Source of the DNA: Mesostigma viride
Taxonomy: Eukaryota; Streptophyta; Mesostigmatophyceae; Mesostigmatales; Mesostigmataceae
Direction: 5' to 3'
Length of the DNA: 64,000 nucleotides
NCBI GenBank assembly: GCA_009746045.1
Contig: RPFO01000299.1
Location: forward strand, 2,369,850-2,433,849
The translations under genes and the position numbers were made by a program. The notes below the pieces were generated by a model that ran no database searches, was not told the DNA's origin, and saw nothing but the letters and a program-made list of their open reading frames with translations. The first letter of the stretch is position 1, and each line of letters opens with the position of its first letter. Below are positions 43,701 through 53,782 of the stretch, one piece after another.

Positions 43701-45536
43701 GGTGACGCAAACGTGACCATGGCGGTCAGTACAGGGATCGCAGCGGGTGCCGGGCATGGCTTGGGGGTCGGACCAAACCATGACAACCAGCCGGGGCAGG
43801 ATGGTCGCGGGGCGATGGACAACAGCATGCATTTGGCCGGCACACCTGCAGAGCATACATCCGGGGACGGGCCTGCGGAGCCCATCCGAGTCTCCCCTCT
43901 TGCACGATATGACGTGGCCTACCCGCCCGACTTCCGCGCGCCGTTTGGGGACCTGAGCGGCGCCGAATGCCCGCCCGTCCCGGCCAGCTGCAACCTGGGC
44001 CTGGCCCTGGGGGGCGAGCTGTCACCGGGGCCACAGGGCGCGGTGGCGCTGGTCACGGCGGGGAGGCTGCTCCAGCTGGCCGCGTGGAACCTGGGCATGC
44101 CCCCCCTGGCCGCGGTCATTGCCGCCCGTGCGATATCCCTGCAGGGGGGCGCGTTTGTGCCGGACGCACGCCAACCATGGGGGGAGTCCCTGTACGTGCT
44201 CGCCCCCAGCTTTGCGGCCGATGGTCCCCCGCATCCCCCCCCCACGGGTGGCAGCAGTGCCACAGGGGCCATGAGTGCTGTGGTGGGTATTATCTCCACC
44301 AGTGTCGCGGCAGCAAAGGGAGGGCCGGCTGTCCCTGGGAGACCAGGGACTCCACTGGACCCCAAAGCACAGGACCCAGGGGGAGGGCAGCGGGGGAGTG
44401 CGCGGTCCAACCCACCGCCGGTGCCCCCTTGCCCGAGCTCCCCCGCAGAGCAGCTTGCGGCGGCGGTGCTGGCGGTGCTTCGGGCGCAGCCGGGGCAGGG
44501 CCCGCTGCCTGGATCGCTGGACGCTCGCCAAGTGGCGCTGCGTGGCGGCGTGAACGTCTTCTCGCTGCCCTCCCCGCTGCCCTCGGCGGTGGCGGACGCA
44601 TACGGCCTATCTCAAGTCTCCATCATCCGCGTGGGCACATATTACCCGCGCCAGTCGATGCTGGAGCGGTACCCCCAGGGGGACCTGACGGCGCTCGTCA
44701 CCTCCCTCGACCGCATCATTCGCGCGCTGAAGTCCTGCGCGGCCGATGGCAGCAATAACAGCAACAGCAACGCCACCAACGGCGGTAGCAACAGCAACAA
44801 CAGTGCCAGCAGCGGCAGTGCCAGCGGGAGTGGCAGCTCCAGCAGCAGTGGTGGTGGCGGCCGCAGCATGCAGGAGCAGCATGCCATGCTCGAGCTCGCG
44901 TCTCACCTCGTGTTTGAGCTCAGCTTCACGGAGGGGGAGGAGCTGTCCTGGGAGGGCGGACCCACGGGCCTGCTCGACCGCCTGGGCATCTGCACCGACG
45001 ATTTCCGCCTGCTGCTGCCCGCCGTGGTGGCAGGGTCCCTGGAGATGCTGACCGGGCCGGCGGGCCTGTCGGGCGCGCGGGGGCTGCTGCGGCCTGACCG
45101 CAAGGAGCGCTTTGGGCGCCAGGAAGTTGGATTCCTGCGCGTCGGCTCCCGCTGGCACCTCTGGCTGAACGGCACGGGTGGCCGATGGTGGCAGCGGCAG
45201 CAGACGATGCAGCAGCTGCTGCAGCAGCACATGCGGCGGCCTCAACACCGGCGCACAGCCAAGCCTCAGGCGAGTGCCCCACCAGCACCGGCCGCCAAGC
45301 CACCGGTCATGGGGGCGGCTGAGACTGGAGGTGGCGCTTCAGTGGCAACTCCCGGCCCGCATGGTGTCATGGAGGGGGAGGAAGGGGATGATATCGGTGA
45401 AGATGACGAGGAGGAGAGCATCCACGTGCAGGACGATGGGTATAAGCCACATAGGGTACCTCTTCAGCCCATCACATGTGGGAAAGCATTCTATGGATAC
45501 CTTGGCATTGAAAGCGTCCCAAAGTTTGCATCTTGA
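28030..45536 (+). CDS. Large multi-exon protein of unknown function, about 2143 aa
   Basis: Ten exons: 28030-28479, 29332-29512, 30278-30397, 31177-31457, 33303-34627, 38103-38154, 38948-39025, 39485-39871, 40495-41043, 42528-45536. All introns are GT-AG and phases agree at all nine junctions (0,1,1,0,2,0,0,0,0), total 6432 bases. The exon 1/2 junction creates an EF-hand-like stretch, [20 protein letters not shown] followed by ELSQMM; loop positions 3 and 5 are Lys and Ala, so calcium binding is doubtful. The middle and C-terminal parts alternate long helical segments ([58 protein letters not shown]) with Ser/Asn/Gly and Ala/Gln linkers, possibly a helical-repeat scaffold. The C-terminus is acidic ([14 protein letters not shown]). 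No signal peptide or catalytic motif was seen. A 33-base exon at 39121-39153 and an intron from 43653 (GAG|gtaagg) are possible alternatives. I do not recognise the family. Confidence 0.7.
29996..30087 (+). repeat. 12-base tandem repeat in intron 2 of the large gene
   Basis: About seven units of GATGATTGTCAT with C/T and A/G variants. ORFs reading Asp-Asp-Cys or His-His-Asn on either strand are artefacts. Confidence 0.9.
31484..31745 (+). repeat. 42-base minisatellite just after exon 4, six copies
   Basis: Units start GTGATCGGTGAGGGGCGTGA and continue CACTATCAGGTTGATGGGCCTC; six copies with few changes. The array starts 27 bases after the exon 4 donor (GAG|gtgagg, 31458). Each unit carries GGTGAGGGG, itself donor-like. 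The unit is 14 codons and the frame of exon 4 stays open across it ([14 protein letters not shown]), but a donor inside a unit would leave phase 1, which does not fit exon 5. Confidence 0.9.
32170..33302. other. 3' half of intron 4: short repeats and pyrimidine tract
   Basis: Between 32690 and 32900 a loose ~60-base pattern recurs: GAGYGCACTCC followed by GGCGCCGGACC. A related GAGTGCGCTC/GCGCCGG pair is at 32240-32270. From 33110 to 33302 the intron is CCCTCC-rich and ends in a C run and AG, a strong polypyrimidine tract. No gene is seen inside. Confidence 0.5.
34628..34858 (+). repeat. (GGGRCA)n array at the start of intron 5
   Basis: About 38 hexamers of GGGACA and GGGGCA directly follow the exon 5 donor (AG|gtatgg). 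All six frames are open and read simple dipeptides. The frame of exon 5 also continues through it, but the phase of exon 6 requires the donor at 34628, so I treat the array as intronic. Confidence 0.85.
35040..35175 (+). repeat. Palindromic GACCGC/GCGGTC repeat cluster, with second site at 36450-36555
   Basis: Units such as ACACATGACCGCGGGATTTT and GGTCACCGCGGTCACA recur four times here and about three times at 36450-36555 in the same intron, with inverted halves (GCGGTCACACATGACCGC). Both clusters are non-coding. Confidence 0.7.
35180..36440. other. Middle of intron 5 with one 101-codon ORF of unknown status
   Basis: An ATG ORF at 35672-35977 ([20 protein letters not shown]...) is Lys/Ser-rich and ends DSSSDPLLL; no domain is recognised, and it may be noise or a transposon remnant. 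A perfect 13-base inverted repeat, AAGGTAGGTAGGT and ACCTACCTACCTT, lies near 35304-35416, spaced about 85 bases. Otherwise nothing is recognised. Confidence 0.3.
36684..38095 (+). repeat. 1.4-kb polypyrimidine (C4-6T2)n array in intron 5
   Basis: This is an almost uninterrupted run of C and T on the plus strand (units CCCCCTT, CCCCTT, CCCCCCTT), ending eight bases before the exon 6 acceptor (GTGTTCAG). The minus strand is all purine with GGGGGAAG units. The 579- and 456-codon Gly/Lys/Glu/Arg frames on the minus strand are artefacts. Confidence 0.97.
39385..39482 (+). repeat. CCCATGCC-type repeat before exon 9
   Basis: About eleven units of CCCCCATG or CCCTCCCATG precede the acceptor CCCACAG at 39484. 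Open frames through it are not supported as coding. Confidence 0.85.
41366..42143 (+). repeat. 16-base CCTTCCCTTTCCCCCA array in intron 9
   Basis: Roughly 48 tandem units of CCTTCCCTTTCCCCCA with variants (CCCCTA, TTCCCCTA, TTTGCCCCA). Because 16 is not a multiple of three, every frame reads the same Phe/Pro/Ser/Leu pattern; long ORFs on both strands are artefacts. A 25-base C run at about 42404-42428 follows in the same intron. Confidence 0.97.
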
Positions 45537-46250
45537 AGGGGATTCTGGGGTGGTCCCACCAAGTCGGTTCGAGCAAGCTGCTGTCCTGACCATATGGTGT
45601 GGGCCCATTCGTTCCATGTGCATGCCCGGAGTACAAGTCTGTAGTGCACGACGAAGCGTACATTTTCCATGGGATTTAGTGACACAACTATTCCTGGACA
45701 CATGGCATTCCATGGTGTGAGGACTCAAGATCAGCTGTTTGAGGTGGAAGGCGTGACGATCGCGGAAGCCGCATGTCTATCTGTAGTCCAAGAATGGGAT
45801 AATCACAATAACTGTACATATCAGAAAATCAGAAAATCAGAATATATTCTTATGCTGCATGCCACTCTCACCTCCGTAATCTATTCTTCTCAATGAATAC
45901 ATATTCATTGAGAATGATAAACAGGTGGAAAAGGGCTAAAGTCCTGAAAAAAGTCAGAAAAGTCGCGAGCGCGCGGGGGCTGAGATTAGTTAAGAAGTAA
46001 GTTGATACTACATATTAAATAAGAGGCATGCCTCTATCAAGATATGTTATTGGAGGCGAGTTTCTTTTGGCGTAAATGTGTACTAGTGTTGTACGACAAG
46101 ATGTCAAGGGTGACGGAAAGTACTCTGAAGTCGCGGAAAAGTCGTAAAATTCATGAGTCTCGGTTCTTTACGCCGTTGAGCACTGGCATGCCAGTCAGTC
46201 AAGCGCAAACACTCGTGACATTCGTTAATTGCAGCCGGACATTGCTGAAC
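45537..46250. other. 3' flank of the large gene, with a hairpin at 45887-45914
   Basis: TTCTCAATGAAT-ACAT-ATTCATTGAGAA is a perfect 12-base inverted repeat 350 bases after the stop. It could mark a transcript end, which is only a guess. The rest has no supported gene. The last ten bases, ATTGCTGAAC (46241-46250), are the left target-site duplication of copy Hf. Confidence 0.5.
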
Positions 46251-48764
46251 CTCCGCCTCCACCGACTCCATCACCGCCCAGCTCCGCGACATCGACCAGC
46301 GTCTTAAGGATAACGCCATCGCTATCGAGGTTCTGCAGAACACCGCAGGCCTCACCGCCCAGGCGGTGAAGGACATTGCCGCCAAGCCAGCCCCGGCTGG
46401 CCTGGTCGGCGATGCTCCTCCCATCACCACCTGGGCGGACATGCTTAACCCTTAGTCCGTTAACCCCCCGACCTGTCGGGGGGTTTGACTAACGGTCGAA
46501 TTTCGCGCCGCGCCGAGAGCGCCGCGCCACTTGTGACGGATGTCAGTGGTCCAGTGGGTCCGGGAACACTTAGGGACAAAGGTGATGCATAGGTTTGGGG
46601 GTAATATTCGCCATAGCCTGGTAATTACAACGTGCATTGAGAATGTATCACGTGACTTTGGCGGGAAATTTTCGCTCGTGCGCGCGTAATGAGATATGGC
46701 TGCCAACGTGCCGCTGTTACGAAATGTTTGCGTCTCACGGCTTGAAACGGTTCAGAATGTTGCTCAGAATGACGATGCATGATTTTCGTAGGTCAGGCAC
46801 GGCCAGATTTATAGGGTTGGGAAAATACAGGTAGGAAAATATAACTTTCCTGGTCGTCAGTTCCAGATGAGTCATAGCTTATCATAGGTCGATTTCCTCC
46901 CTATGGCCGGGCAAATCTGCGCCAGCCCGGGCATCCAGTTTGGGTATGGGACGTCAGCTGCAGCGTTTGCTGAGAATGCGGACTAGTTTAGTAGCCATCT
47001 TTGCACGGAACATCGACCTGGTAGTCATGGCGGATCATGAAGTATGCGGCTATGGCGGCCTTTGCATGTAGAGCATCAGTATGTGTGAGATATGAGGGTC
47101 CCGGCCAGCGGAATCCGGGTAGGGCATGAACGAGCCAGGTACGACAACGTATTTGCGTGTTGTTTGCAGCGGAATACGTATCCCATGCATTATAAATGAC
47201 GATTGTATCCATGCATATTTCAGCAAGTTCCATGCCTGTTGTAAAGAGTGGTATTAGCCCTGAAAGTGCCCAGTTTTTGGCATTTCTTTGGAGTATACCA
47301 CTCCGTCAGTGCAGGTAGGCAACGTGTTTGTATTCCAGCACTTTTGGCAGCCTTTGATAGCTTGTTATAATGCATTATTGTGTTGCATGTCATAGATAGC
47401 TGTTTACACGCGCGTAACCCACACACATGTATGAGCACGTTATATAGGGGTAATGGGTTATCCGGGTGGTCTGACCCAAGGAAACCACCATTGGACTATC
47501 CAACTAAGTTGTCCAATGTTGTTATTGAGATTCCCTGCCCTCCCTGGGAAGTTAGGGTGGGGTAGACTTTTCCTTGGGGAAAAAAGATCGTCTTTTGGCC
47601 AACTTTGACTGGAGCTATCATCCAAATGCTTTGATAAAGCCAAGGTATTATTGCATATTCTGAAAGCCCTTGAAGTGTAGATACTCCTAGAATCTTGGTT
47701 GGGGGTATTTGGAGTTGTGGCCTGTGCGTTATGATTTTTTTCATTTTCAGGGGTATGAAAGTGCCAAAAATGGGTCAGCGGACTATGGGTTAAGCAACAC
47801 ACCACCTCCACCACCTCCGCCGTCGCAGCCCAGCTCCAACGGCAGACGCTTGACCTCCGCGAGGAGGCCGAGCTCGCCAAGCGCAGCCTAAACGTCATTG
47901 TCAAGAACCTCAAGATGGAGGAAGGTGAGAATTCCGAGAAGCTTGCGCGTGCTTTTGAGAAAGAAATCCTTGATCGCATGGGCCTTACTGGTGAGATCGA
48001 CCTGGTCGCCCACCGCCTTCCCCGCGCGCGGGGTAAGGCAGGGGCGCCCCCACTCCTTCTCACCTTTAAGACCCCGGCGGACAAGATTTCTTTTCTCAGA
48101 CGCCGCAAGCGGCTCGAGAAGACTCTCTTCACCCTTGACGACGACTTGACCCTGGCGCAGCAACAACGGCGACGGGAGCTATGGCCGACCTACCTCCAGC
48201 TCCGGCAGACCAAGGCGGGCCAGCCGGTGTACTGGAAGGGGGCGGCCATCTACGTCGGCCACAAGCCCTGGCAGGCGACCCCCGCGGCCCCAGCGACTCC
48301 AGACGCCCCAGCTTAGGGGAATACAGCAGTAGTAGTGTAGCATAGATAGACCGTGGCCATGTACATGTACGCCTCCTAGAGGCACTATCCCAGCTAAGCC
48401 ATGCGCTTTATTTAATCATGTACATGTGTGCCTATGATGAGCCACACTCCAGATGATGCCTAGCTTTATTTAGTTGTGTTGTGCCCATGCAGGGAGTAAC
48501 TCTCTGCTGAGACGCCATGCCCTAGCTTTTGTATAGCTATGCTGATCTTCCCCCCCATGACAGGCTCCCCCTTCGCTGGGCATAGTAGCTTGAAGATCAT
48601 GGGGATGCAAGTGCCCTGGTGCACCTAGAGCAAGGGTCCTTTACATCCCCACCCTTCCAGGAAGTAGCTTAGGATGTATGATAGGCCATATCCCACCTCT
48701 CAAGGGCTATGTGCTACATATACTCCCAACGGAGTTATGTTACAATTCAATTCAATTCAATTCA
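46251..48764 (+). mobile_element. H element copy Hf, 5'-truncated, split by a piggyBac-like element
   Basis: Target-site duplications ATTGCTGAAC lie at 46241-46250 and 48765-48774. The copy starts within ORF1 at the CTCCGCCTCCACCGACTCC segment, is interrupted at 46449-47789, and resumes to the ORF1 stop at 48316, the 3' UTR, hairpin (ATA-T-ACTCC-CAAC-GGAGT) and (AATTC)n tail. The ORF1 pieces are 46251-46448 and 47794-48316; joined, they match copy He closely, so the element was probably young when hit. Confidence 0.9.
46449..47789. mobile_element. piggyBac-like non-autonomous DNA transposon, 1341 bases
   Basis: TTAA flanks both sides (46445-46448 and 47790-47793); copy He has a single TTAA at the same place in ORF1, so excision would be exact. 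The ends are inverted repeats: CCCTTAGTCCGTTAACCC on the left and, on the opposite strand, CCCATAGTCCGCTGACCC on the right (15 of 18 bases alike). The left end has a subterminal palindrome, AACCCCCCGAC-CT-GTCGGGGGGTT. TTAA targets and CCC ends are the signature of piggyBac. No transposase is recognisable; the internal ORFs (81 and 72 residues) show no DDE motif. Confidence 0.85.
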
Positions 48765-48854
48765 ATTGCTGAACATTAGGTCACCATTGAAGTGACCAAC
48801 CCTGAACCTACAGGTATACTTCAAATGCCAGTTACGTGGGCCCAGCTACGATCG

Positions 48855-49720
48855 ATGCTGAACTAACTACGGAATGTTGGGGAAAGATGCGCCATGATCT
48901 TTATTTGCTGACACATGCATGTCACGAGATCTCACTAGCGCAAAATTTGTGGCTTCACTGGCGAAATGAAAATATTCCTGTCGTTTGCACGCGAAAACGT
49001 CACGATTTCGCCACGGGTGCATGCATGCCATTAATTAATTAATTAATTAATTAATTAATTAATTAATTAATTAGTTAGACTCGTGCTCCCGTTGGGGAGT
49101 CACGGAGCATTAACCCCGATGGGTGGATGGATGGGTGCAAACAGTCCTACCGGTCTAATCTATCTATATCAGCTACCTACTACCACTATCTAACAGCATG
49201 ACTACCACTTCTATCTAAACAGCATCACGCTGCCCTAGGGGAGCTGTCTGGCATGCCTCCCGTGGGTTTGCACACGCGGGCGCTTCCCCACAGGGGGGGC
49301 TCGTTGTCCTCTATGACCTGGGCCCACTTGGCCTTGTCCATCATCTTCTTCCAAATCACGGAGAGGCCAAGGCCCCCATGTCCTCTACTAGCTGTTCTTT
49401 GAAGGTGCGGGCCTTGCATGCAATTACTCTGCCTTCACTCTGTATTGGCACCCACGCCGGTGACGCAGTCACGTGCTTATAAATTAATTAATTAATTAAT
49501 TAATTAATTTAATTAAAATTAATTAATTAATTAATGCCATTGGCTATCGTTAATTTGGGAGCACGACGAAAGTGTAAATTAAAGTGCATCCGCTTCCACG
49601 CAACTTGCCAATCAACCGACGTCTTCGCGCAATCACATCCTATAAGCTCGATGCCATGGATTTGGTCAAAAAGCTCGCCGCTTAGGAGTTCTCTGAGGAC
49701 CTCATTACGAATTTGGACCT
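48855..49720 (+). repeat. Dispersed repeat R3, copy 1, interrupted
   Basis: 48855-49032 and 49534-49720 match 54130-54313 and 54306-54490 respectively with few changes (CTACGGAATGTTGGG, GCGCAAAATTTGTGGCTTCACTGG, GAGCACGACGAAAGTGTAAATTAAAG, AAAAAGCTCGCCGCTTAGGAG). The second copy is continuous, so it serves as the empty site for the insertion at 49033-49533. R3's class is unknown. Confidence 0.85.
49033..49533 (-). mobile_element. LINE-B2, 5'-truncated copy with target-site duplication
   Basis: This 501-base minus-strand insert lies between ATGCCATT copies at 49025-49032 and 49534-49541. It holds the last ~65 codons of a LINE ORF2 (LSVIWKKMMDKAKWAQVI, stop near 49225), related to the LINE-B end LSRLWTAMQDKERWKKIV, then a ~110-base 3' UTR, the hairpin GTG-a-CTCCC-CAAC-GGGAG-CAC and an (AATT)n tail. 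A further run of AATT units at the 5' side (49480-49533) is unexplained and may be a second event. Confidence 0.8.
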
Positions 49721-50040
49721 CTTGTCACCCATACCATCCGACACCGCCGCCTCCTCTTTGCCGGCCATCTTGCCCGCACAGACCAGGTGAATACCGATGT
49801 GGGCCCTGCCGGGGGGCTTAAGACGGGCCAACTGAGGTAGACACCGGCCTCCTCCTATGGCAGGGTCCCTTTGTCCCATCGCAACCCACTGGCAAACTTG
49901 CGCGCGCCCGGCACCGGCGCGGCGCGACCCGGACCTATGTGACACAACTGCTTGAAGATGCAGGGCCTCTGGGACTATCCGTATTCCGCGCCCACATGAT
50001 TGACAAGGAGAAATGGGCTGCCATTGATCTGCGATAAGCA
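49721..50040 (+). pseudogene. LINE-B-related ORF2 C-terminal fragment
   Basis: The frame reads IRHRRLLFAGHLARTDQVNT then GPAGGLKTGQ, clearly related to the LINE-B RQRRIAFVGHLARTSQVDTA block; further on, TYVTQLLEDAGPLGLS and HMIDKEKWAAIDLR end at a stop near 50037. Frames change in between. It is a decayed fragment of another LINE-B relative. Confidence 0.65.
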
Positions 50041-50435
50041 CCTTCCTGAGGGGTATGCTCCTGTTTTCTCCCCACGGGCCCCGCGGCCTGTTGCTAGCCA
50101 GGGTAGAAGTCCGCATGGGTGGAGGTTATTGGCCCTGACCGGGTTGGTCTGTACGCCGTACGAATGCGATAAAATGCGGGATAAAGCATATTATGGGCCT
50201 CGACGTATTTTACGCGTATTTTACGTCTGACCATGCGGTTTGGACTTCGAATTTTTCGGGGGTACCAGCGGGCAGCGGGCACTGGCGCGGTGCCCAGGTT
50301 CTGGGCGCGGCGCGCTCACTGCACATTTGAGATTTTTACTACTAGAAGTAGATGCGTACAGTTCTTTTCATAAAGCGCAAGCCTTGCAAAATGTTTGGCC
50401 GGTAGGAGACAGCTAGGACTAGGTACATAACGCAT
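50041..50435. other. Spacer with AT-rich CGTATTTTACG repeats
   Basis: Near 50195-50230 the motif CGTATTTTACGCGTATTTTACG repeats; a similar cluster is at 53655-53730. No gene is seen. Confidence 0.35.
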
Positions 50436-50455
50436 AATAACAGTGTGCCAGCAAA

Positions 50456-52525
50456 CCCGACTCTCCAACCTACTAACCTGGCGGTGACATGGGTCCCGCC
50501 AGGAGGATACCACCTTTTGCATAACTGCCCTATCGGTCGGACAGCCGAAGGGAGGTTATTGGAAGTCAAAACCTTTCTATACGACGAATCACAACAACTG
50601 GGCAAACTTACTGGTGTACAACAGGTGGCCAACCGCTGGGCTGGCGTACACCGCCTCAGCCTCCGGGGCAAGGTCCTCGTCACGAACCAGCTGCTGTTCT
50701 CCAAGCTGCTGTACTTCGGTCAGGCCCACCCACCGGATGAACACACCGTGTCTCTTATTCAACGACTGGGGCATAACTTTGTTTGGAAAAAATCGAGCGA
50801 TCTCAGCCGCCAGGTACACGGATGGATCAGAGAGTCAATGTCTTTTATGCCGTGGCCTCTTGGAGGACTAGGCTTACACAATATGCAATGGCGTTTATGG
50901 TCGGTGTATGCCAAACAAGTTATCTCTGCCCACATTGGTGTCAACACACACCCTGGATGTCTTCTGGCACGTGTAACCCTCTCACGTCTTACTCATCACT
51001 CCAATGGTATTTCCTGGCACTCTGGAGCCGCACTGCTTACTGCTCGCCTCCCCTCCCCGAAGCTCACCAGAGGTCTTCCTTGGTACTGGGCTCGTATATG
51101 GCAAGGCTTTATGGCACTTAAACCCGACCGCCTATTATTTCCCACACTCCGTGAGGAAGTTGCACGCCAACCCCTATTCTTTAATGATATATACCTCAAC
51201 CCCCTTAATCGCCCCTTCGGATGCCTAAGTGGCCCTAACCCCTATATGAAGGCTTCATAACATCCCCCCACCCTGTAACCACTATTCTCCACCTGTATAT
51301 TCTCCACGGTGACTGCTACCGCCTCTTAACATATAACGAACTGGCTGCCTGGGTCCCCAATATGCCTACTTATGCTGCCTGGGCTGCGCTAGTACAAGCC
51401 ATACCCCCACGTTGGCACACACTCATGACTTCTCCCCGTGCCCCCTATAAAGCTGGTGAATGGTGCTGCTTTTGTCCATACAGCACGACCGCAACATGCT
51501 CGGGGAAGGTGATCGCAGAACTCCCCCTTGGAACCCTGCACGTTCAACTACTGGCGCCGCTGAGCGGCCACAATGGCTGTCTGGCTCAACTTACAACTGC
51601 AGTGGTGCTCCTCCCCACCCAGCTATGCCACCGGATTCGGGTTGTACCTTGGTCCCTAGAACAGTCATGTGTATACCAACCCAACCCCAACCTTCCAGAC
51701 GCTGCTATTATTTGGCTACATGTGGGATCAACTCGCCTGGACATGCTGTCATTGGATCCAGTGGAATTAATTGGCTGGGTGCTAAATCAGGGTGACAGCA
51801 GAATTGTAAAAGGCCTTTACGAGTACACGGCAGAGTGGGGCTACACAATGCTCCGGCATAAAAACCATCAATTCCACCCCGGACGGACACGCTGGGGTGC
51901 TACTGAGTGGCCTGGCCACACCTGGGTCCGCAACATCACCCTCGCCGCTGACCACCCGCTGATTGATCGCCGCGCGACCGACGTACAACACCTCTTGATG
52001 CACCGATCCATCGGGGTCGGGGAGATCCTCCACCGGCGATTTCACCACCCTGCTACTTGTCTATGTACCCACCCCACTGAAACTGTGGAACACCGATTTT
52101 TATGGTGTAACCTCCAGGGAGTTTGGACCTGGTTGATTGGTTTATGGGCAGCCTGGACATCTGAGCCTATCATACCGGTGTCTACCCGCTCAATTATCTT
52201 TGGCATCACTGGCACCCCTGGCCTTGAGCTCACCTTTTCACAACAAGCGTGGATATGGCTCCGCACATGCATGTTATATACAATCTGGACGGTGCGAAAC
52301 GATGTGGTGTTCAATAGGCGCACAGTTTTCGACAAAGCTGGGGTTCTCTCACGCTTCATTTACCTATGGAACTCCGGCATGCGACGCTACTGGATGGTTG
52401 CAAATGAACAAAACAAAATCTGGGACCCTGGCGCGGACCAGGATAAGCCCAGCCCACTTGAGATCTTTCATGACCTCATGGGCAAAAACAGGATCTTTAC
52501 CCACATGCCCAATGACAACCCATGA
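50456..52525 (+). pseudogene. LINE-A ORF2 C-terminal half, copy 2
   Basis: The frame is open from 50456 to about 51244, where a 2-base insertion (CCTATATGAAGG against CCTATGAAGG in copy 1) shifts it; it then runs to 52525. It contains the region after the RT palm and the Cys/His tail CLCTHPTETVEHRFLWC. Copy 1 has a 7-base duplication and a 33-base insert that this copy lacks, so the two copies complement each other as sources for the ancestral sequence. It ends MPNDNP, 13 residues before the copy 1 stop. Confidence 0.85.
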
Positions 52526-52648
52526 GAAGTCCAGTGGCTTCCGTGGTCTAGTAAGGCTCCGTTTTAGCCACTGACATCTTGATACCCTAGGTTTAGCAGG
52601 GATTAATTACTGGCTATATTTGGAATAAACGTACACCTATTTACCTGG
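50456..52648 (+). mobile_element. LINE-A copy 2, 5'-truncated, 20-base target-site duplication
   Basis: AATAACAGTGTGCCAGCAAA is present at 50436-50455 and 52649-52668. The 2193-base copy begins within ORF2 just downstream of the YADD region and ends TTTACCTGG with no tail. It is over 95% alike to 24660-26900 by eye. The absence of a poly-A or AT tail, with a long duplication, separates LINE-A from H and LINE-B. Confidence 0.93.
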
Positions 52649-52761
52649 AATAACAGTGTGCCAGCAAATGCCAGCTGTGCTACTGACGGTGTAATGCAAT
52701 ATAGCGACGACGAGGCCAGTGCGACTGTGCGACAGTGTGCAGCCATTTTCGATTTGCAGCC

Positions 52762-53435
52762 ATGAAGAAGAAAGGGCCTGAATGGGATTTCGTTCTCGAG
52801 AAGAAAGAAGCAGTCACAGATGCTGTTAGTAACAAAACGCAGTTTGTGTCGAATAAGTTCTGCTCATTTTGCAACAAGAAGTTCTCATACGGGGCGGGGG
52901 CAATCAGCGTATTCCGAGTCCGTGCACACTTTGCCGGAATCGCAGGGGAAGGGATGTTACCCTGCGACAAAATTCCACCGAATATCCGGAGCAAGTTTCT
53001 CAGGATGTATAACAACAAGTCGCAGCAGTCAGACGCCAAGAAGCAGCACAATTCGAACAGGGCAATGGCGGAGATGGGAGGGGCTGCGCCGGCTGACTTG
53101 TCGTCGGTTCCCAGCAAAGGCCAGCTGAGCATCACCAAATGGCTGGTTCCCGTCGACGAGAAAGCTGTCCAGCTGCTGGCTGCCGAATTTTTTATCGAGA
53201 ACGGCATTGCCTTCAATGCGGCTGAGAGCGCCTCTTTCAAGCAGATGGTGGCCGGCATGGTCCAGTACAGAGGAGGGCACGCGTCACCCCTCCTTCTCGG
53301 AAGTTGTTGGGTGGCGAGCTTCTCGTGAAGAAGAAGGAGAGCGTGCAGGTGGCTGTCGAGGATCTCAGGGCCAAGAACAACCGTTACAGCTGGACCCTCG
53401 TTTCTGTCCATTATATAGTGGATGGCTTTCCTTAA
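52762..53435 (+). pseudogene. hAT-like transposase N-terminal region, frameshifted
   Basis: ATG at 52762 (GCAGCCATGAAG). A BED-type zinc finger is suggested by FCSFCNKKFSYGAG followed by RVRAHFAGIAGEGMLPC: C-x2-C, then H and C. Further on, AEFFIENGIAFNAAESASFK and QMVAGM match the region before the catalytic domain in hAT transposases. Near 53283 the frame shifts; the next frame reads TPPSRKLLGGELLVKKKESV and ends VDGFP at a stop at 53435. The DDE domain and the dimerisation domain are not found, so this is a decayed fragment. LINE-A copy 2 lies just upstream. Confidence 0.65.
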
Positions 53436-53782
53436 AATTAATTAATTAATTGATTCCTTACAATTCCCGTTGCAGCATGCTCCCCCCTGCATTTATCAAA
53501 TCATAATCAGATAGGATTGCAGGGCATAAATGGAAGATGTTAATAAATAAGCATATACACCAATTTTCAGTTGTAATAACTGCATGACCATCATCAAGGA
53601 GCGTGCTAATTGGGTGACTGACAATTGGACCACAAAAACTGTCGCGCATTTTACCGCCGCGTATTTTATACCCCCCACGTATAATACGCGTATTTTAAGT
53701 CCACGTATTATACCCCGCACACGTATTTTCCAACCCGGGGCCCTGAGGATAGCCGCTACACTAGTACCGCCTCGTCTGCCAT

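Noticed and set aside
42957-43856. 299-codon minus-strand ORF inside the last exon of the large gene
   Set aside because: It is an antisense shadow in GC-rich coding DNA with no recognisable motif.
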